Below, in pieces: positions 38,082-50,700 of a stretch of 64,000 bases of DNA. Made by a program: the position numbers and the translations under genes. The stretch is from positions 2,604,001-2,668,000 of the forward strand of contig NC_089435.1 of assembly GCF_026210795.1 (NCBI RefSeq), written 5' to 3'. This stretch comes from Rhizophagus irregularis. Its lineage: Eukaryota > Glomeromycota > Glomeromycetes > Glomerales > Glomeraceae. The notes beneath the pieces are model-generated. The model saw only the letters and a program-made list of their open reading frames with translations. It had not been told where the DNA came from and did not search any database. Position 1 is the stretch's first letter. The number at the start of each line of letters is the position of its first letter.

Positions 38082-38640
38082 ATGATCGTCAGAAATTTAT
38101 CATCCAAAAGCATACTATCGCTAAAAAAGCATACTATCGCTAATCAAGCAGGTATAATAGATAGTACTATCCATACGCGGCGTAATTATGAAAATATTTA
38201 TGTTAATCCTTATAATGATTTTAGAAATTTTAAACTTCATAAAGATTTTTTATATATTTTATTTTCCTCATCTAATTTTTTACATAGTGGTCCTTTTATA
38301 AACATTTAGAATCTAATAACGTTATTAATTATACTTCACCTATATGTATAGACGATAATTTTATTTACAATGTTTAAGTTCTCTATAACTTTAATTGTAT
38401 AGCTCCTGTTTCATTAGTTTAGTCTTTCTTTCCAGTTCAATTTTAGTATCCTCTGTTGGTCGTAATATGGGATAGGTCTAGGGGTACATATAATTAGAAG
38501 TAAAGGGTCTGGCTTGGCTTTGGCCTTGTTGGATGACAGGTTCTAAGTTAAACTGTTTCTTTCTTTGTATCGAACATGTTTTTATTGACAATCTTGCCAA
38601 CTTCACATAAAATAAAATAAAATAAATAAAATAAATCTGA
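38082..38640 (+). mobile_element. 3' end of a LINE-like element (copy 1)
   Basis: This shares with 44780-45230 a run of ordered words: ttagaaattttaaa, catctaatttt, catagtgg, attagaagtaa, gggtctggctt, gatgacaggttcta and cttgccaacttcacataaaa. It ends in an aaata-type tail, the usual terminus of target-primed insertions. Only a short broken coding remnant (38082-38309) is present. Confidence 0.6.
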
Positions 38641-39317
38641 TAGTTTAATACGAATTCTAATTGTCAGAAAAGTGGAGAAAATCGTTATTACCTCATTATT
38701 TTAAATATTTCAAATTATTTATTCAAAATTTTGATCCTATAATTTTAAGCTTGCATTATATAGAAAGGTTTAAGAGTCTGTCTCTAATATAATCAATTTT
38801 GAGATAAAGAGCGCTAATTAAACACGAAATACGATTACAATAACTGAATCTTTTAATTTATAGTCTTCTGAGTATTGCAAGTATAAAAAATGTATTACAT
38901 AATAAAATATACCCGAATATTCATTTTCTGTTTTAGTTTCTGGGTGAGTTCACTGCGAGACTTCAAAATCAGACAAAATTAGTTCTACGGCTCGGCTTTC
39001 TACAATTAAATTAAGTCACCGAAAATATTTTTGTGAAGATTCGAAAAAATTTGTCTTTTACAAATTTATAAAAATAGTTGTAAACAAATTACAATATTTT
39101 CAACACACTATTTTTTTTTTTTTGAAATGAATGAAAACGAAAGAATAATCAAAAAAGTAGTTACATCAAAAGTTTATTATATTACTCAAAAATTTATGTA
39201 AACTAAAAAAATCCATATGGCAAAAGTCATTTATGGCGTCATACGACAATGTGACGCTACTGACGGGACGTTGAAAAAATGACGCAACTACCTAAGGCTC
39301 AAAAGTCTGCACCACTA
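38641..39317. other. Non-coding stretch
   Basis: No feature was recognised apart from a run of T near 39110-39122. Confidence 0.4.
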
Positions 39318-39570
39318 AACGTCGAATGAAGCTTTTTCATTAAAAAAACGTCAACCGGACGTTTCTTCATTAAAAGAAACAAAAAAAAAACAATTTTTTA
39401 ATTAAAAAACGTCGAACCAGACGTTTTTTTCATTAAAAAATTATATTTAAAAAAAGCCGAATCAGACATTTTTTCATAAAAAAAAAAAAACGTTTTTTAT
39501 TAAAAAAATTGACCCGACGTTTTTTTTTCATTAAAAAAAAAAATAAATAAAAAAACGTTTTTTTTTTTAA
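39318..39570. repeat. Degenerate tandem repeat of ACGT(C/T) and TTTTCATTAAAA words
   Basis: About five imperfect units of ~45-55 bp alternate aaaacgtc, gacgttt and ttcattaaaaa. Because acgt is self-complementary the block can form several small hairpins. Confidence 0.6.
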
Positions 39571-39924
39571 CTTTATTTTTTAATTTTCTCAACAAAATGG
39601 TTAGGCCAAATTTTTTCTGAATTATTAGTCCTATACCATTCTATTGGATTAATTATTGAAATGTATTTAAAATATATTTAGTCTAGTCTTAGATGCCACA
39701 TACATAACGCATAAAGCTGACCCGAAGGTTATTAAGAAAAGTATTTAGGCATGTTTTTCTTGTTAAGAAATAAACTAATTAATTTAGAAATAAACTCTAA
39801 TTTTTAGTACATAAATTTTATTTTCAGACTAGTTAAAAATGAATGTAAATCTATACTAAAAAGCTCAAAAATCCAATTTCCAAAAAAAACCTATTACCGA
39901 AAACACCTGTTGTAAAAAAAACAA

Positions 39925-40035
39925 CTGCCGCGATCAGGCGCTACCTGCCGCAACACCTGCTGTACCTGCTGCTGTACCTGCCGTACCTGCTGCCGTACCG
40001 CCACACCTGCCGCGACACCTGCCGTACCTGCTTTA
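39925..40035. repeat. G+C-rich CCTGC(C/T)GTA minisatellite
   Basis: Roughly ten degenerate copies of cctgccgta/cctgctgta stand out from the A+T-rich background. In one frame the last copies read on, without stop, into a hydrophobic stretch (VFYIPSFFFKWLIFPELIAL) ending at a TAA near 40196. There is no start codon, so no gene is called. Confidence 0.6.
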
Positions 40036-40376
40036 CCTAAAAAAAGTCAATCCGTTTTTTATATTCCATCTTTTTTCTTTAAATGGCTCATATTTCCGGA
40101 ATTAATAGCCTTATATTACGGAATTTATCAAATTCTTTACATTTTCCGTGAATGGATCCGTGAAAGGCTCATTTTTACGGAGTTTTTAGAGAAATAACGG
40201 ATAAAATTTTCTATAGGGCGTAAAATGCGGCACACTTTGTCAAGCACGGCTCGCCATACGAAATGACGTAAATTTCTTTATAGAGTTTCCTAAATAAATT
40301 AGCTTGTGTAAGACGTTTTAAATTATGAATTAAATTTTGTACAATTAAAAAAAAATAGTTTGCAAAAGAAATTAAC

Positions 40377-42000
40377 ATGTCTGAAAAGTCTAATAGGAAC
40401 TTCGAAAATTTCAGAAGTAATAATTCAAATACTTTGAGTGAATATGAATATAGAAAAAATAAATATGGTTTGTGTACCAAGTGTGAACAACCAAAAACCT
40501 CTGCTGAATGGTGCCAAGATTGCAATAGTAAAAGATTTCAACATGATTTTGATAAATGGACTAGTGGAAATCAATATATTGACAAGTTTATTCAAGAAAC
40601 TCAACTGAAAGCAGGAAATGAAATTGAAGTTTTAGAATGGATTCCTTACAATAGATTTAGAAATATTAAATATCTTTCTAAAGGTGGATTTAGCACTGTC
40701 TATAAGGCTATTTGGTTAGATGGGTATATAGTATGTTGGGGCATAACATCATGGAAAAGGTACACTGTTTCATTTAGGCATTATAATAACCATGAAATTG
40801 TAAAAGAAGTTAAATCACCTCTTAATAAAAATGAAAAAAGGGGATTTGATGTTGTATTAAAGAGTTTAAATAATTCATCAAATATTAATGATGATTTCTT
40901 AAACGAAGTAAGTTATTCTTTTTAAAAAAAAGTACATATTTGTTTTAGTTTAATTAATATTATTGTTTAATTTTTAGTTAAAAATCCATTTTCAATGTGT
41001 GTCACGTTCAAGTCGTATTTCTAGTTCAGCCGTACACATATATGGGATAACGCAAGACCCAGAAACGTCAAATTATATGATGGTAATGAGATTTATGAAT
41101 GAAGGAAGTCTTAGAACTAATTTAAGGAAAAGATGTGATTTTCAAAGATATCATAGTTTAGTGTATATTGCAAAAGCACTTTATTTCATGGTGATTTTCA
41201 TAGTGGAAATATACTTCTAAATAAAGCTATTAATGTTATAAGCGACTTTGGATTAAGTAGACCAGTAAATAAATCTACTAATACAAATGAAATTTATGGA
41301 GTGATTCCTTACATGGCTCCAGAAGTATTGCGTGGGAAGCCATATACTAAAGCTGCTGATATTTATTCTTTTGGAATTATTATGTGGGAACTTACATCTG
41401 GTATTCTGCTTTCAATAACAGACCTCATGATTTTGACCTTTCTTTAGATATTTGTAAAGGATTGAGACCCAAAATTGTTGAAAGCACATTACCTATATAT
41501 GAAAGATTAATGAAGAGGTGTTTGAATTCTGATCCTAATAAAAGACCAACAGCTGATGAATTAGTAGAAATCCTTTCTATTTGGATTTATTATTATCTAA
41601 AACGTGGTAAAAAAATTGAAATACCAATTCCTAGTAAGTCAAAAAAAAAAAATTTAATATTTTTATTGAGTTAATTTAATTTATTTCTTATTTAATTGTA
41701 AAAGTATATTTTATCTAATTTTATTTATTTAAACTTTTTAGACAACGAACCTATTACTAAAAATCATCCATTATCTTGTTATACAAGCAAAAAAATCAAT
41801 TATTCTGCGAAGCTAAATGAAATATTAACACAGGAAGAATTAAGCACTAAAATTGTAGTATACGAAGAAAAATTATTAAGTGAAAGTTTAGGTGTATATA
41901 TATATTTTTTTGAACTCATAAGTAATAATATAAAAGCCTAAATCTAATTCCGTCGTTATTATTTTTTTATTTATTAGAAACTTGTATGATTTTAGATTAG
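40377..42000 (+). pseudogene. Protein kinase pseudogene, paralogue of the 23346 kinase
   Basis: The exon layout matches the intact paralogue: 40377-40907, 40978-41633, 41742-41891 and 41978-42000. The CxxC module (LCTKCEQPKTSAEWCQDC) and glycine loop (KGGFSTVYKA) are intact. In exon 2 a deletion of about 22 bases just before the catalytic HGD (near 41185) shifts the frame. A second one-base deletion follows at about 41403 (ggtattctgc against ggnattcctgc). The text between reads DFGLSRPVNKS and YMAPEVLRGKPYTKAADIY in another frame. It would yield a truncated product without a catalytic loop, unless these are sequencing errors. Confidence 0.8.
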
Positions 42001-43119
42001 GTAAATTATAAAATTATTTTTGATTTATTTTCGATCACAACTAATAAATAATAATGATTATAAAAAAACTTTCATATTAATAATTACTAAATTGGGAAAA
42101 GGAATTTTTTTATTTTTATACGAAAGGTACAATAGATATTTATTTATTTTTTTTTTAAAAAAAAAATATTTACCTAATTTAGATTTATTGGGATCTTAGA
42201 AGCCTTTTTATCATAGCAGCTTTGCACAAATACACATTCAGATTCATGATTGTACAGTACGTTAAAAAGAAAGGATAATTTGAATTATGAATAACCTGGT
42301 TACTTCTTACTTCTTTATCTCATCCAGCTCCCAAACCTCGTTGTTCCGAATGAACAATATTCTATATTTATACAATTCCTTATTTACCAGAAAATTTCAA
42401 TTATATTTTGTATATTTGATATTGAGAATTTTGAATTTAAGTAATATTCAGTTAATATTCTGTCACTTTCAAATTTAAATTGTTAGTATTTTAAATAATT
42501 TTAAATAATGACAATTGTTTCCTACGATTAAATAATTCAATCAATTTATTTAAAAATTTTTTAAAGTCGAAATCCACTTTCATTATTTCAAACTTGTAAT
42601 TGTCATATGTAATCACCACCAAAAACTACTGCACGTGATCAATTTTGCCGATCATAACTAAAAATGGCTAGAGCAATTTATCAAAAATTTGGTTTTTTTT
42701 TAAACTAAACTTATAATATAGGAATGCTTACCTTCCAAGTTTTGACTTTAGTTAAAAGAGAGTTACGAATGCCATTTTTAACTTCTATATTGAATTCCAA
42801 AAGTCGACTTTATTAAGAAATTGGTATTCAAAATCTCCATTTTTTCTCTAAGTAAATTTGCAGAAAAAAAGTAAAAATGCGGTAGGGTTTGATTTTAAAA
42901 ACTGCATGATACTTTTACTAAGTTTATCTGAAAAACAAGAACATGAAATTTTTTTCGGTAAATTTTTATCATCTATTTTTGGAAATGAACTGCAAATTTG
43001 ATCACGTGCCAGTAATTTTCTGGGGAAATCCCGAACCACATGACAGATATTTAAAGCTACAAGTTGAAACGTTCGTTATTGATTAGTATTGATCTTTTTA
43101 TGTCTTTTGGAATTTCTGA
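42001..43119. other. Non-coding stretch
   Basis: No recognised feature; the small ORFs here are unsupported. Confidence 0.4.
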
Positions 43120-43350
43120 ATTCTGATAGCGTTAATTATTCTCAAGCTTTCCGGTGGGCGTTCCAATCCGAACCTATCCACCCTATCGCGTTATTATTTT
43201 TACGATCATATATAACCAATGATCTTTATAGAATATTTAGCATCCATATTAATGGTGTCAAAATTATATTAAATCTTCTACTCCCTTTTATTTATATTTG
43301 TAGTATTGATTTCAAAACCAATGTTTGGAAATTACGTAACGAAAAATGAA
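43120..43350 (+). mobile_element. LINE C-terminal fragment
   Basis: The translation YSQAFRWAFQSEP...RSYITNDLYRIF and KIILNLLLPFIY...DFKTNVWK matches YSPTFRWAFRNEP...RSYITNDLVSIC and KTILKRLLPFVH...TFKTEIWK of the LINE at 33860-34070. Neither end of the element is present. Confidence 0.7.
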
Positions 43351-43479
43351 AATGTAAACAGATGGATATGGGTATTGTTACGATAAAAAACGATGTGACG
43401 AAATCACGTGATATAACCGTTGATCGATGGTAATGATTAATATTACCGTTGGATGATATAACGGGAGGATCAATGTTCG

Positions 43480-43580
43480 AAATGTTTGATATATCAAATA
43501 TATCAAATATATTAGATATATTGCACATATTAAATATATCACACATGTTAAACATATCAAACATTTTAAACATTTTTAGC
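43480..43580. repeat. ATATCAAAT-type degenerate repeat
   Basis: Runs of atatcaaat, atattaaat and acatttta words repeat at 9-13 base steps. The long apparent ORFs on the minus strand here (Ile/Tyr/Met/Phe-rich) are produced by this repeat. Confidence 0.5.
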
Positions 43581-44746
43581 TTAGTGTTTTTACATATAAA
43601 TAGATGCGTTATTTTTTTATGTATTTAAGATAGATATCCAAGTCACTAAGATATTAAGTGATAATTTATTGATATTAAATAAAAATATTTTTATTGTTAT
43701 AAATATCTTTGGTTATCTCATTGTTAATTGTTGTCATATACACCTAACCTATTGTTTTATTGTCATTTATTGTCATAATCCTTTATTTGTGTCTGATCGT
43801 ATTTGCCATTGGGAGTGCAATACTTTATTCACATCTGATCGGATTTGAAGTAAATTTGGTCAATTGTAATTTAGAGATATTAATTTTATTTATTAAACTT
43901 GCATTAACTATCGTTATATTACATATACACATATACCTTCTGCTTACCCTAAATAATCTTTTGTTTATATTAATAAACGATAAAAGAACTGATATTAACA
44001 GTATTACAAAAAAGGACTTTAAGGCGTATAGTCAAAATTATCGCCAATCAACTAATTCATGGGCGGATGAGCATAAGCGAACATCCCGATTTTATCACAA
44101 TTTTTCTGATCATCTGTAGATCATTTGTCGATCATTTAATCAATTTTATCACTTCGCAATAATTAAGTTAATTAACTTCGATTGAAAAATTCTACATAAT
44201 AATATATACTCAAATTTTGCATACAGTTTAATATTGGTTTGAAATTACTGTATATGAAATTTTATTTGGATCGCATTACTATTGGATAACTTTTACTAGT
44301 AGAAACTTTTAAATTTTAAGCATTTTTTTATTAACCTTATAACAATTGCAAGTCTTTATTTAATGATAACTTCTTGGTTATTAAAAATTATTCTTGGTTA
44401 TTTTAGCCATTAATTCTTGAATACCTAATTAATATATTGTAAAAGTTTCAAATTTCGCCCGAACATCTGTGGCTTCGCCCGAAGCTCCAAAGTCCGATTA
44501 GGAAATGATCAGCATATATATCAAATATTGAAAATTTCGGCCTAAAAGCTAACTTTGGCGCCACATTTTATTTTGCTACAAAATTTTTATACTAAATTAT
44601 TAATATATTATACTATTAAAAAAACAATTTAAAATAATTTTTTAGAATATTTATGGCCTGGAATAAAGTCTCAAAATTAGTGTGATATTACATATAATAT
44701 GATCGGCAAATGATCAGCAAGGTGATATAAGCATGTTCGCTATGCT
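43581..44746. other. Non-coding stretch
   Basis: The ORF at 43760-44119 is hydrophobic and then basic but matches nothing I recognise. A direct repeat cttcgcccgaa occurs at 44453 and 44472. Confidence 0.35.
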
Positions 44747-45232
44747 GGGCGGATGCCACATCTACGCAAACTCGCACACATCGATCTTGTGATCATAATT
44801 ATATTAATCCTTATTGTGATTTTAGAAATTTTAAATTACACAAATATTTTCTTTATATTTTATTTTTTTCATCTAATTTTTACATAGTGGTACTTTTTAT
44901 AAACATCTAGAATCTAATGATTTTAATAATTATACCTCCCGTATTAACTTAGACGAACGATTTATTTATAATGTCTAGTTTCCTACACCTTTAAATATTA
45001 GAATCTCTTATAATTTAGGTCTTTTTTTTTTCTTTTAGTTGTACCATTGCGTTGGCTATTACTCCTTTATTGGTCGTGGTATTGGGTAGAACCTCAGGAT
45101 TCTTTTAATTAGAAGTAAGGGTCTGGCTTTGCTAGATGACAGGTTCTATGTTATGCTGTCTTTCTTCGGATCGAATATAGCTATTTCTTTAATCTTGCCA
45201 ACTTCACATAAAATAAATAAATTAGTATTGAT
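44747..45232 (+). mobile_element. 3' end of a LINE-like element (copy 2)
   Basis: A diverged sister of 38082-38640 with the same word order and the same end, cttgccaacttcacataaaa, followed by taaataaat. The coding part is too short to classify. Confidence 0.6.
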
Positions 45233-45909
45233 CTTTATAAGACTTATTATTGGTTACTTAAAATTAATGTTGGACTTGGCTCACTTGCTTTGATTAATAT
45301 ATGAAATAAAATTTTTTTTCAAATTTGATAAATACTTTTAACCATTAGAGTACCAGTTGGTACAGCATGTGTTATTCTTACAAAGTTAACAACAGATCAT
45401 CTCAATTGACTATCAAAATCTACGTCACATTCAAGATGATGAAGATCGAGGTATCCCTTCCAAAAGTGTTCATTATTTTTATAATCAGAATTGATAATAA
45501 TATGACGTGTTAAAATGTTTGTTCGAGGAGATAAAATAGCAAAATTTAGTTCGTCATAGAAATGCTTCCACCAAAGGCTTGTTTAAAATTTCGAAGTTAG
45601 AATGTATCATCTGGTATGGAATTATAGATTATTTTTTTTTTTCTGATTAATGATTATTGCGGTTATTGCAACTTATTAAGGACTTAAATTTAAGAGTATT
45701 ATAAATATACTTTCTCCTTTTTTGTTCTCATTACCTTCACTTTCTTATTTGTTTTGAACTATTTATTTTTTGTACGAAAGAGTAAGAGAATGCTGAAAAA
45801 AAAAAATTGGAAAAGTGAGAGGATTGTTAAAATTGATGCTTTTACACAGTAATACATAAAAATCTTATCACGTTATTCGTCTTCTACGATATGATTTTAA
45901 TTTTGAATT

Positions 45910-46155
45910 TTGATAAGACAGAAACTTTGTACGGAAATACATATAGCTAAAAATGTTATGAGAGCTCCTGCTAATGAATACATTGGACTTTTACCAATTA
46001 AATTACAAGGTAGACTAATTTGTCCTGGAGGGACCTTTAGTGGACTTTTCTTCTCTGAGGAACTTAAATTTGCCTTAGAAAATGGTTACCAATTACTAGA
46101 AATGAAACTAGCCTATTCTTTTAAGAGAGGGGCAAATACTTTCTTACGAAAATAA
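45910..46155 (+). pseudogene. Fragment of mitochondrial-plasmid-type family B DNA polymerase
   Basis: About 80 codons read ...YIGLLPIKLQGRLICPGG, TFSGLFFSEELKFALENGYQ and LLEMKLAYSFKRG, matching the LP.K..G.L..P.G.F.G.FFSEEL..A...GY.......Y.F.RG block of protein-primed family B polymerases on linear mitochondrial plasmids. No start codon, exonuclease domain or palm motif C surrounds it. It is most simply a nuclear insertion of organelle-plasmid DNA; a nuclear element that captured such a gene is less likely. Family assignment is from motif memory. Confidence 0.65.
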
Positions 46156-47088
46156 ATATTAAGTATACAAAATTTAAAGCTGTTTTAACTTGCCACAGTG
46201 AGTTTTTTTTTTTATAATAGATAATTTATTTTTATTGTGCCACCATTTGGCGTAAATTCTAACATAATATAAACATAGAAAATTCAGATTTTTTTGGCTT
46301 TGTTTTCTGATTTCTCTAAGTTATCGTTGTTTCAAATGGTTAGTGCCCTACACTTTTTTGAAATCGGTATATTTAAAAACCACGATTTTGAAAAATTAAA
46401 AAATGAACTCTATTTTTGATTTTGGAATATGTAAATACAACGAACAATTAGTAAAGATTAGAGGGGAGGAATTTGTATTTTGAATGATTTAACAAATTTC
46501 TTAAATTATTTCATTATTGATTTACAAATGGGTCCTTTACGGATTTTAACAAGTCGAAGTTATGACTTTAAACTAGCATACTAGGTAATTGGAATTTATA
46601 AATATAATTGTTAATAAATATATCTCTAAAAATTAAAACATATTAAGAATAATTAAGAATACAAATTCGCTCTTACGAAATCTTTGATTCATTGGAAAAA
46701 TTTAGAAAGTGAATATAATTATGATAATAGAAGAAATTTTTTTTAGACGTAAACTTAATCCTCATCTGGGCACAATATAACATTAATTTTTAAATATGGC
46801 TAGGGGAAAAGATTTCAATTAAGTAATATTTTCCATCAGCGCTTTCAAACGACTCAAACGATTTAGCTCACACCACTTGCTGTAAAAGGATTTTAACCGT
46901 GAACAATTAATAGTTTATTTCAATTACGTGCTTTCATATTAGCAATATTAGTAAACAATTCCAAAATCTTTTTTCCAAAAGATAAAAGATGTAGTATTAA
47001 CGTCTTATTAACCAAATAAATATGACATAGTATTTACTGTTAATAATTTTCTACATTACATAAATAAATGTACATACTGTATATACAT
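46156..47088. other. Non-coding stretch
   Basis: A+T-rich, no recognised feature; it may hold further decayed sequence of the polymerase insertion, but none is readable. Confidence 0.4.
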
Positions 47089-47096
47089 ATTTAAGT

Positions 47097-47618
47097 AGGT
47101 CCCAGAAAATACATATACAGGGGTAGGTAGGGTACACAGATGTGTCGTCATCATAGTGGAATTAGACGGTGATTTGCGTACAATTTAAGAATTTTTCATC
47201 CATAGTTAGGTCATCAAGATTGCGTTTTTTTTATCAAAATTTTTATATGTAAAAAATTAGTTTGCGTATTTTGGGCTAATTTTATATATATAATACTGTA
47301 TATTTACTGTACGTTAAGCGCATTGTAATATTTGGTATTAATTGAAAGAAATTTCTAAGGGTTAAAAAGTGAAATTTTGGTAAATTAGAATAAATTCTAT
47401 TTTTCACATTAGTATTTGGTTTTATAAATAATATAAAATCATGATAAAATAATTTATAACTTTATAACTTAATGTCTGGAGTTTTATTTGCGTATTTTTG
47501 CAGGATTTTCAATATCAGGTGTCAATTATACGTACTATTCATATAGAAGTCACTGCGTACAGCTCATAGTAAAAAAATTTTTCGCCACCTGTCCCCTATA
47601 TATATATTTCTGGGTCCT
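47097..47618. mobile_element. 522-bp hAT-like element (AGGTCCCAGAAA ends)
   Basis: The ends aggtcccagaaa and tttctgggtcct are mirrored with one mismatch, and cagggg near the left end mirrors cccct on the right. Flanking 8-mers atttaagt (47089-47096) and atctaagt (47619-47626) differ at one base, consistent with an old 8-bp duplication. Non-coding. Confidence 0.6.
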
Positions 47619-47727
47619 ATCTAAGTTACTATCTAAGTTAGGGTGAAATAAATCTTTTTAATTGCATTTGCTTTAATAAATCAGTCTAATCGAGATTCTA
47701 AGATAAAATTTTTAGAATTTATGTTAT

Positions 47728-50700
47728 CTATTTTAATAAAAAATTTAAACCTTTTTCAGCCTCTTGGCATCCATTTTCTGCAGCTTTTTTGTACCAATAA
47801 ATAGCATTCTCAATATTTTTTTCGGCTCCTTCTCCTCGTTCGTATAAAGATGCTAGGCTATATTGTGCATCAACATTTCCTCTCTCTGCAGCCATCTTAA
47901 AGTAATTAAATGCCTTTTCTTTATCAATATCAATCTGAGTTCCATAATTATAAATATACCCAACTTTATATTGAGCATCTATATATCCTTGATCTGCTGA
48001 TTTCATATAGAATTCAAATGCACGTCTTTCATTTTTATCAACACCTTTATCTAATTCATAAAATTCACCTAGTTTATATAATGCAAGTTTATTATCATTT
48101 TCGGCAGCTTTATGATACCAATAATTAACCTTGTCTAAATCATTTACTAGTTCTTCATCACTTTCAATAAGGTTAATTCGGATATTAGTGCCAGCTGCCT
48201 CATTATATAATTCAAATCCTTTTTCTTTATTAATTTCAGTTCCAATACCATTTATATAACAATATCCAAGTTGAAATTTTGCACTAATGTCTCCATTTTC
48301 GGCCGATTTTTCATAAAATTCAAATGCTTTTGATTTATTAATTTCAGTTCCAATTCCTTCTTCATAATAATATCCAAGTTGATACTGAGCATTTATATAA
48401 TCTTTTTCTGCTAAATCTTTCATTAATTCAAATGCTTTTAATTTATTGATTTCAGTTCCAATTCCTTTACTGTAGTAATAGGCAAGTTTGTATTGAGCAA
48501 TTATATTATCTTTTTCTGCTAAATCTTTCATTAATTCAAATGCTTTTGATTTATTGATTTCAGTTCCAATTCCTTCTTCATAATAATATCCAAGTTGATA
48601 CTGAGCATTTATATAATCTTTTTCTGCTAAATCTTTTATTAATTCAAATGCTTTTAATTTATTGATTTCAGTTCCAATTCCTTTACTGTAGTAATAAGCA
48701 AGTTTGTATTGAGCATTTATATTATCTTTTTCTGCTAAATCTTTCATTAATTCAAATGCTTTTGATTTATTGATTTCAGTTCCAATTCCTTCTTCATAAT
48801 AATATCCAAGTTGATACTGAGCATTTATATAATCTTTTTCTGCTAAATCTTTTATTAATTCAAATGCTTTTAATTTATTGATTTCAGTTCCAATTCCTTT
48901 ACTGTAGTAATAAGCAAGTTTGTATTGAGCATTTATATTATCTTTTTCTGCTAAATCTTTTATTAATTCAAATGCTTTTAATTTATTGATTTCAGTTCCA
49001 ATTCCTTTACTGTAGTAATAAGCAAGTTTGTATTGAGCATTTATATTATCTTTTTCTGCTAAATCTTTCATTAATTCAAATGCTTTTGATTTATTGATTT
49101 CAGTTCCAATTCCTTCTTCATAATAATATCCAAGTTGGAATTGAGCATCTACATCATCTTTTTCTGCTAAATCTTTCATTAATTTGAATGCTTTTGATTT
49201 ATTGATTTCAGTTCCAATTCCTTTACTGTAGTAATAAGCAAGTTTGTATTGAGCATTTATATATTCTTTTTCTGCTAAATCTTTCATTAATTCAAATGCT
49301 TTTTTATCATCTTTATTAACTCCCTCCCCATATTGATATAATATAGCTAAATCAAATTGTGCAATAGTAACTCCTTTTTTAGCAGCTATATTATATAATT
49401 CAAATGCTTTTGATTTATTAATTTCAGTTCCAATTCCCTTATTATAATAACATCCAAGTTGATATTGAGCATTTAAATCATTATTTTCTGCTAAATCTTT
49501 TATAAGTTCAAATGCTTTTTTATCATCTTTATTAACTCCCTTCCCATATTGATATAATATAGCTAAATCAAATTGTGCAATAGTAATTCCTTTTTTAGCA
49601 GCTATATTATATAATTCAAATGCTTTTGATTTATTAATTTCAGTTCCAATTCCTTTATCATAGTAACAACCAAGTTGATATTGAGCATCTACATCATCTT
49701 TTTCTGCTAAATCTTTCATCAATTTAAATGCTTTTGATTCATTGATTTCAGTTCCAATTCCTTCACTATAGTAATAAGCAAGTAGAAATTGAGCATCTAC
49801 ATCATCTTTTTTTGCTAAATCTTTCATTAATTTAAATGCTTTTGATTTATTGATTTCAGTTCCAATTCCTTTTTCATAATAATATCCAAGTTGGAGTTGA
49901 GCATCTACATCATCTTTTTCTGCTAAATCTTTCATTATTTCAAATGCTTTTGATTTATTGATTTCAGTTCCAATTCCTTCTTTATAATAATATCCAAGTT
50001 GGAATTGAGCATCTACATAATCTTTTTCTGCTAAATCTTTCATTAATTCAAATGCTTTTGATTTATTGATTTCAGTTCCAATTCCTTCTTCATAATAATA
50101 TCCAAGTTGGAATTGAGCATCTACATCATCTTTTTCTGCTAAATCTTTCATTAATTCAAATGCTTTTGATTTATTGATTTCAGTTCCAATTCCTTCTTCA
50201 TAATAATATCCAAGTTGGAATTGAGCATCTACATCATCTTTTTCTGCTAAATCTTTCATTAATTCAAATGCTTTTGATTTATTGATTTCAGTTCCAATTC
50301 CTTCTTTATAATAATATTCAAGTTGGAATTGAGCATCTACATCATCTTTTTCTGCTAAATCTTTCATTAATTCAAATGCTTTCTTCTCATCTTTAGTAAC
50401 TCCTTCTCCAAATTGATATAATATAGCTAAATTAAATCGTGCTTCATTGCTCCCCTTTTCAGATACTTTTTTACATAATTCAAATGCTTTTACTTTATTA
50501 ATTTCAGTTCCAATTCCTTTATTATAGTAGTAAGCAAGCTTATAATTTGCATCTAAATCTCCTTTTTCTGCTAATTTTTTAATTATTTCAAATGCCTTTT
50601 CTTCATTTTTATCAACTCCTTCTCCTAATTCATACAGAAAACTCAAATTAAATTGTGCTTCACTATTTCCTTTTTCTGCTGCTACTTTGTATAATTCAAA

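Noticed and set aside
43292-43573. Minus-strand ORF rich in Ile, Ser, Asn, Met, Phe and Asp
   Set aside because: It is produced by the degenerate atatcaaat repeat on the other strand.
43760-44119. Hydrophobic ORF of 119 codons
   Set aside because: It could be a membrane protein, but there is no motif, conserved neighbour or splice context; left as non-coding.
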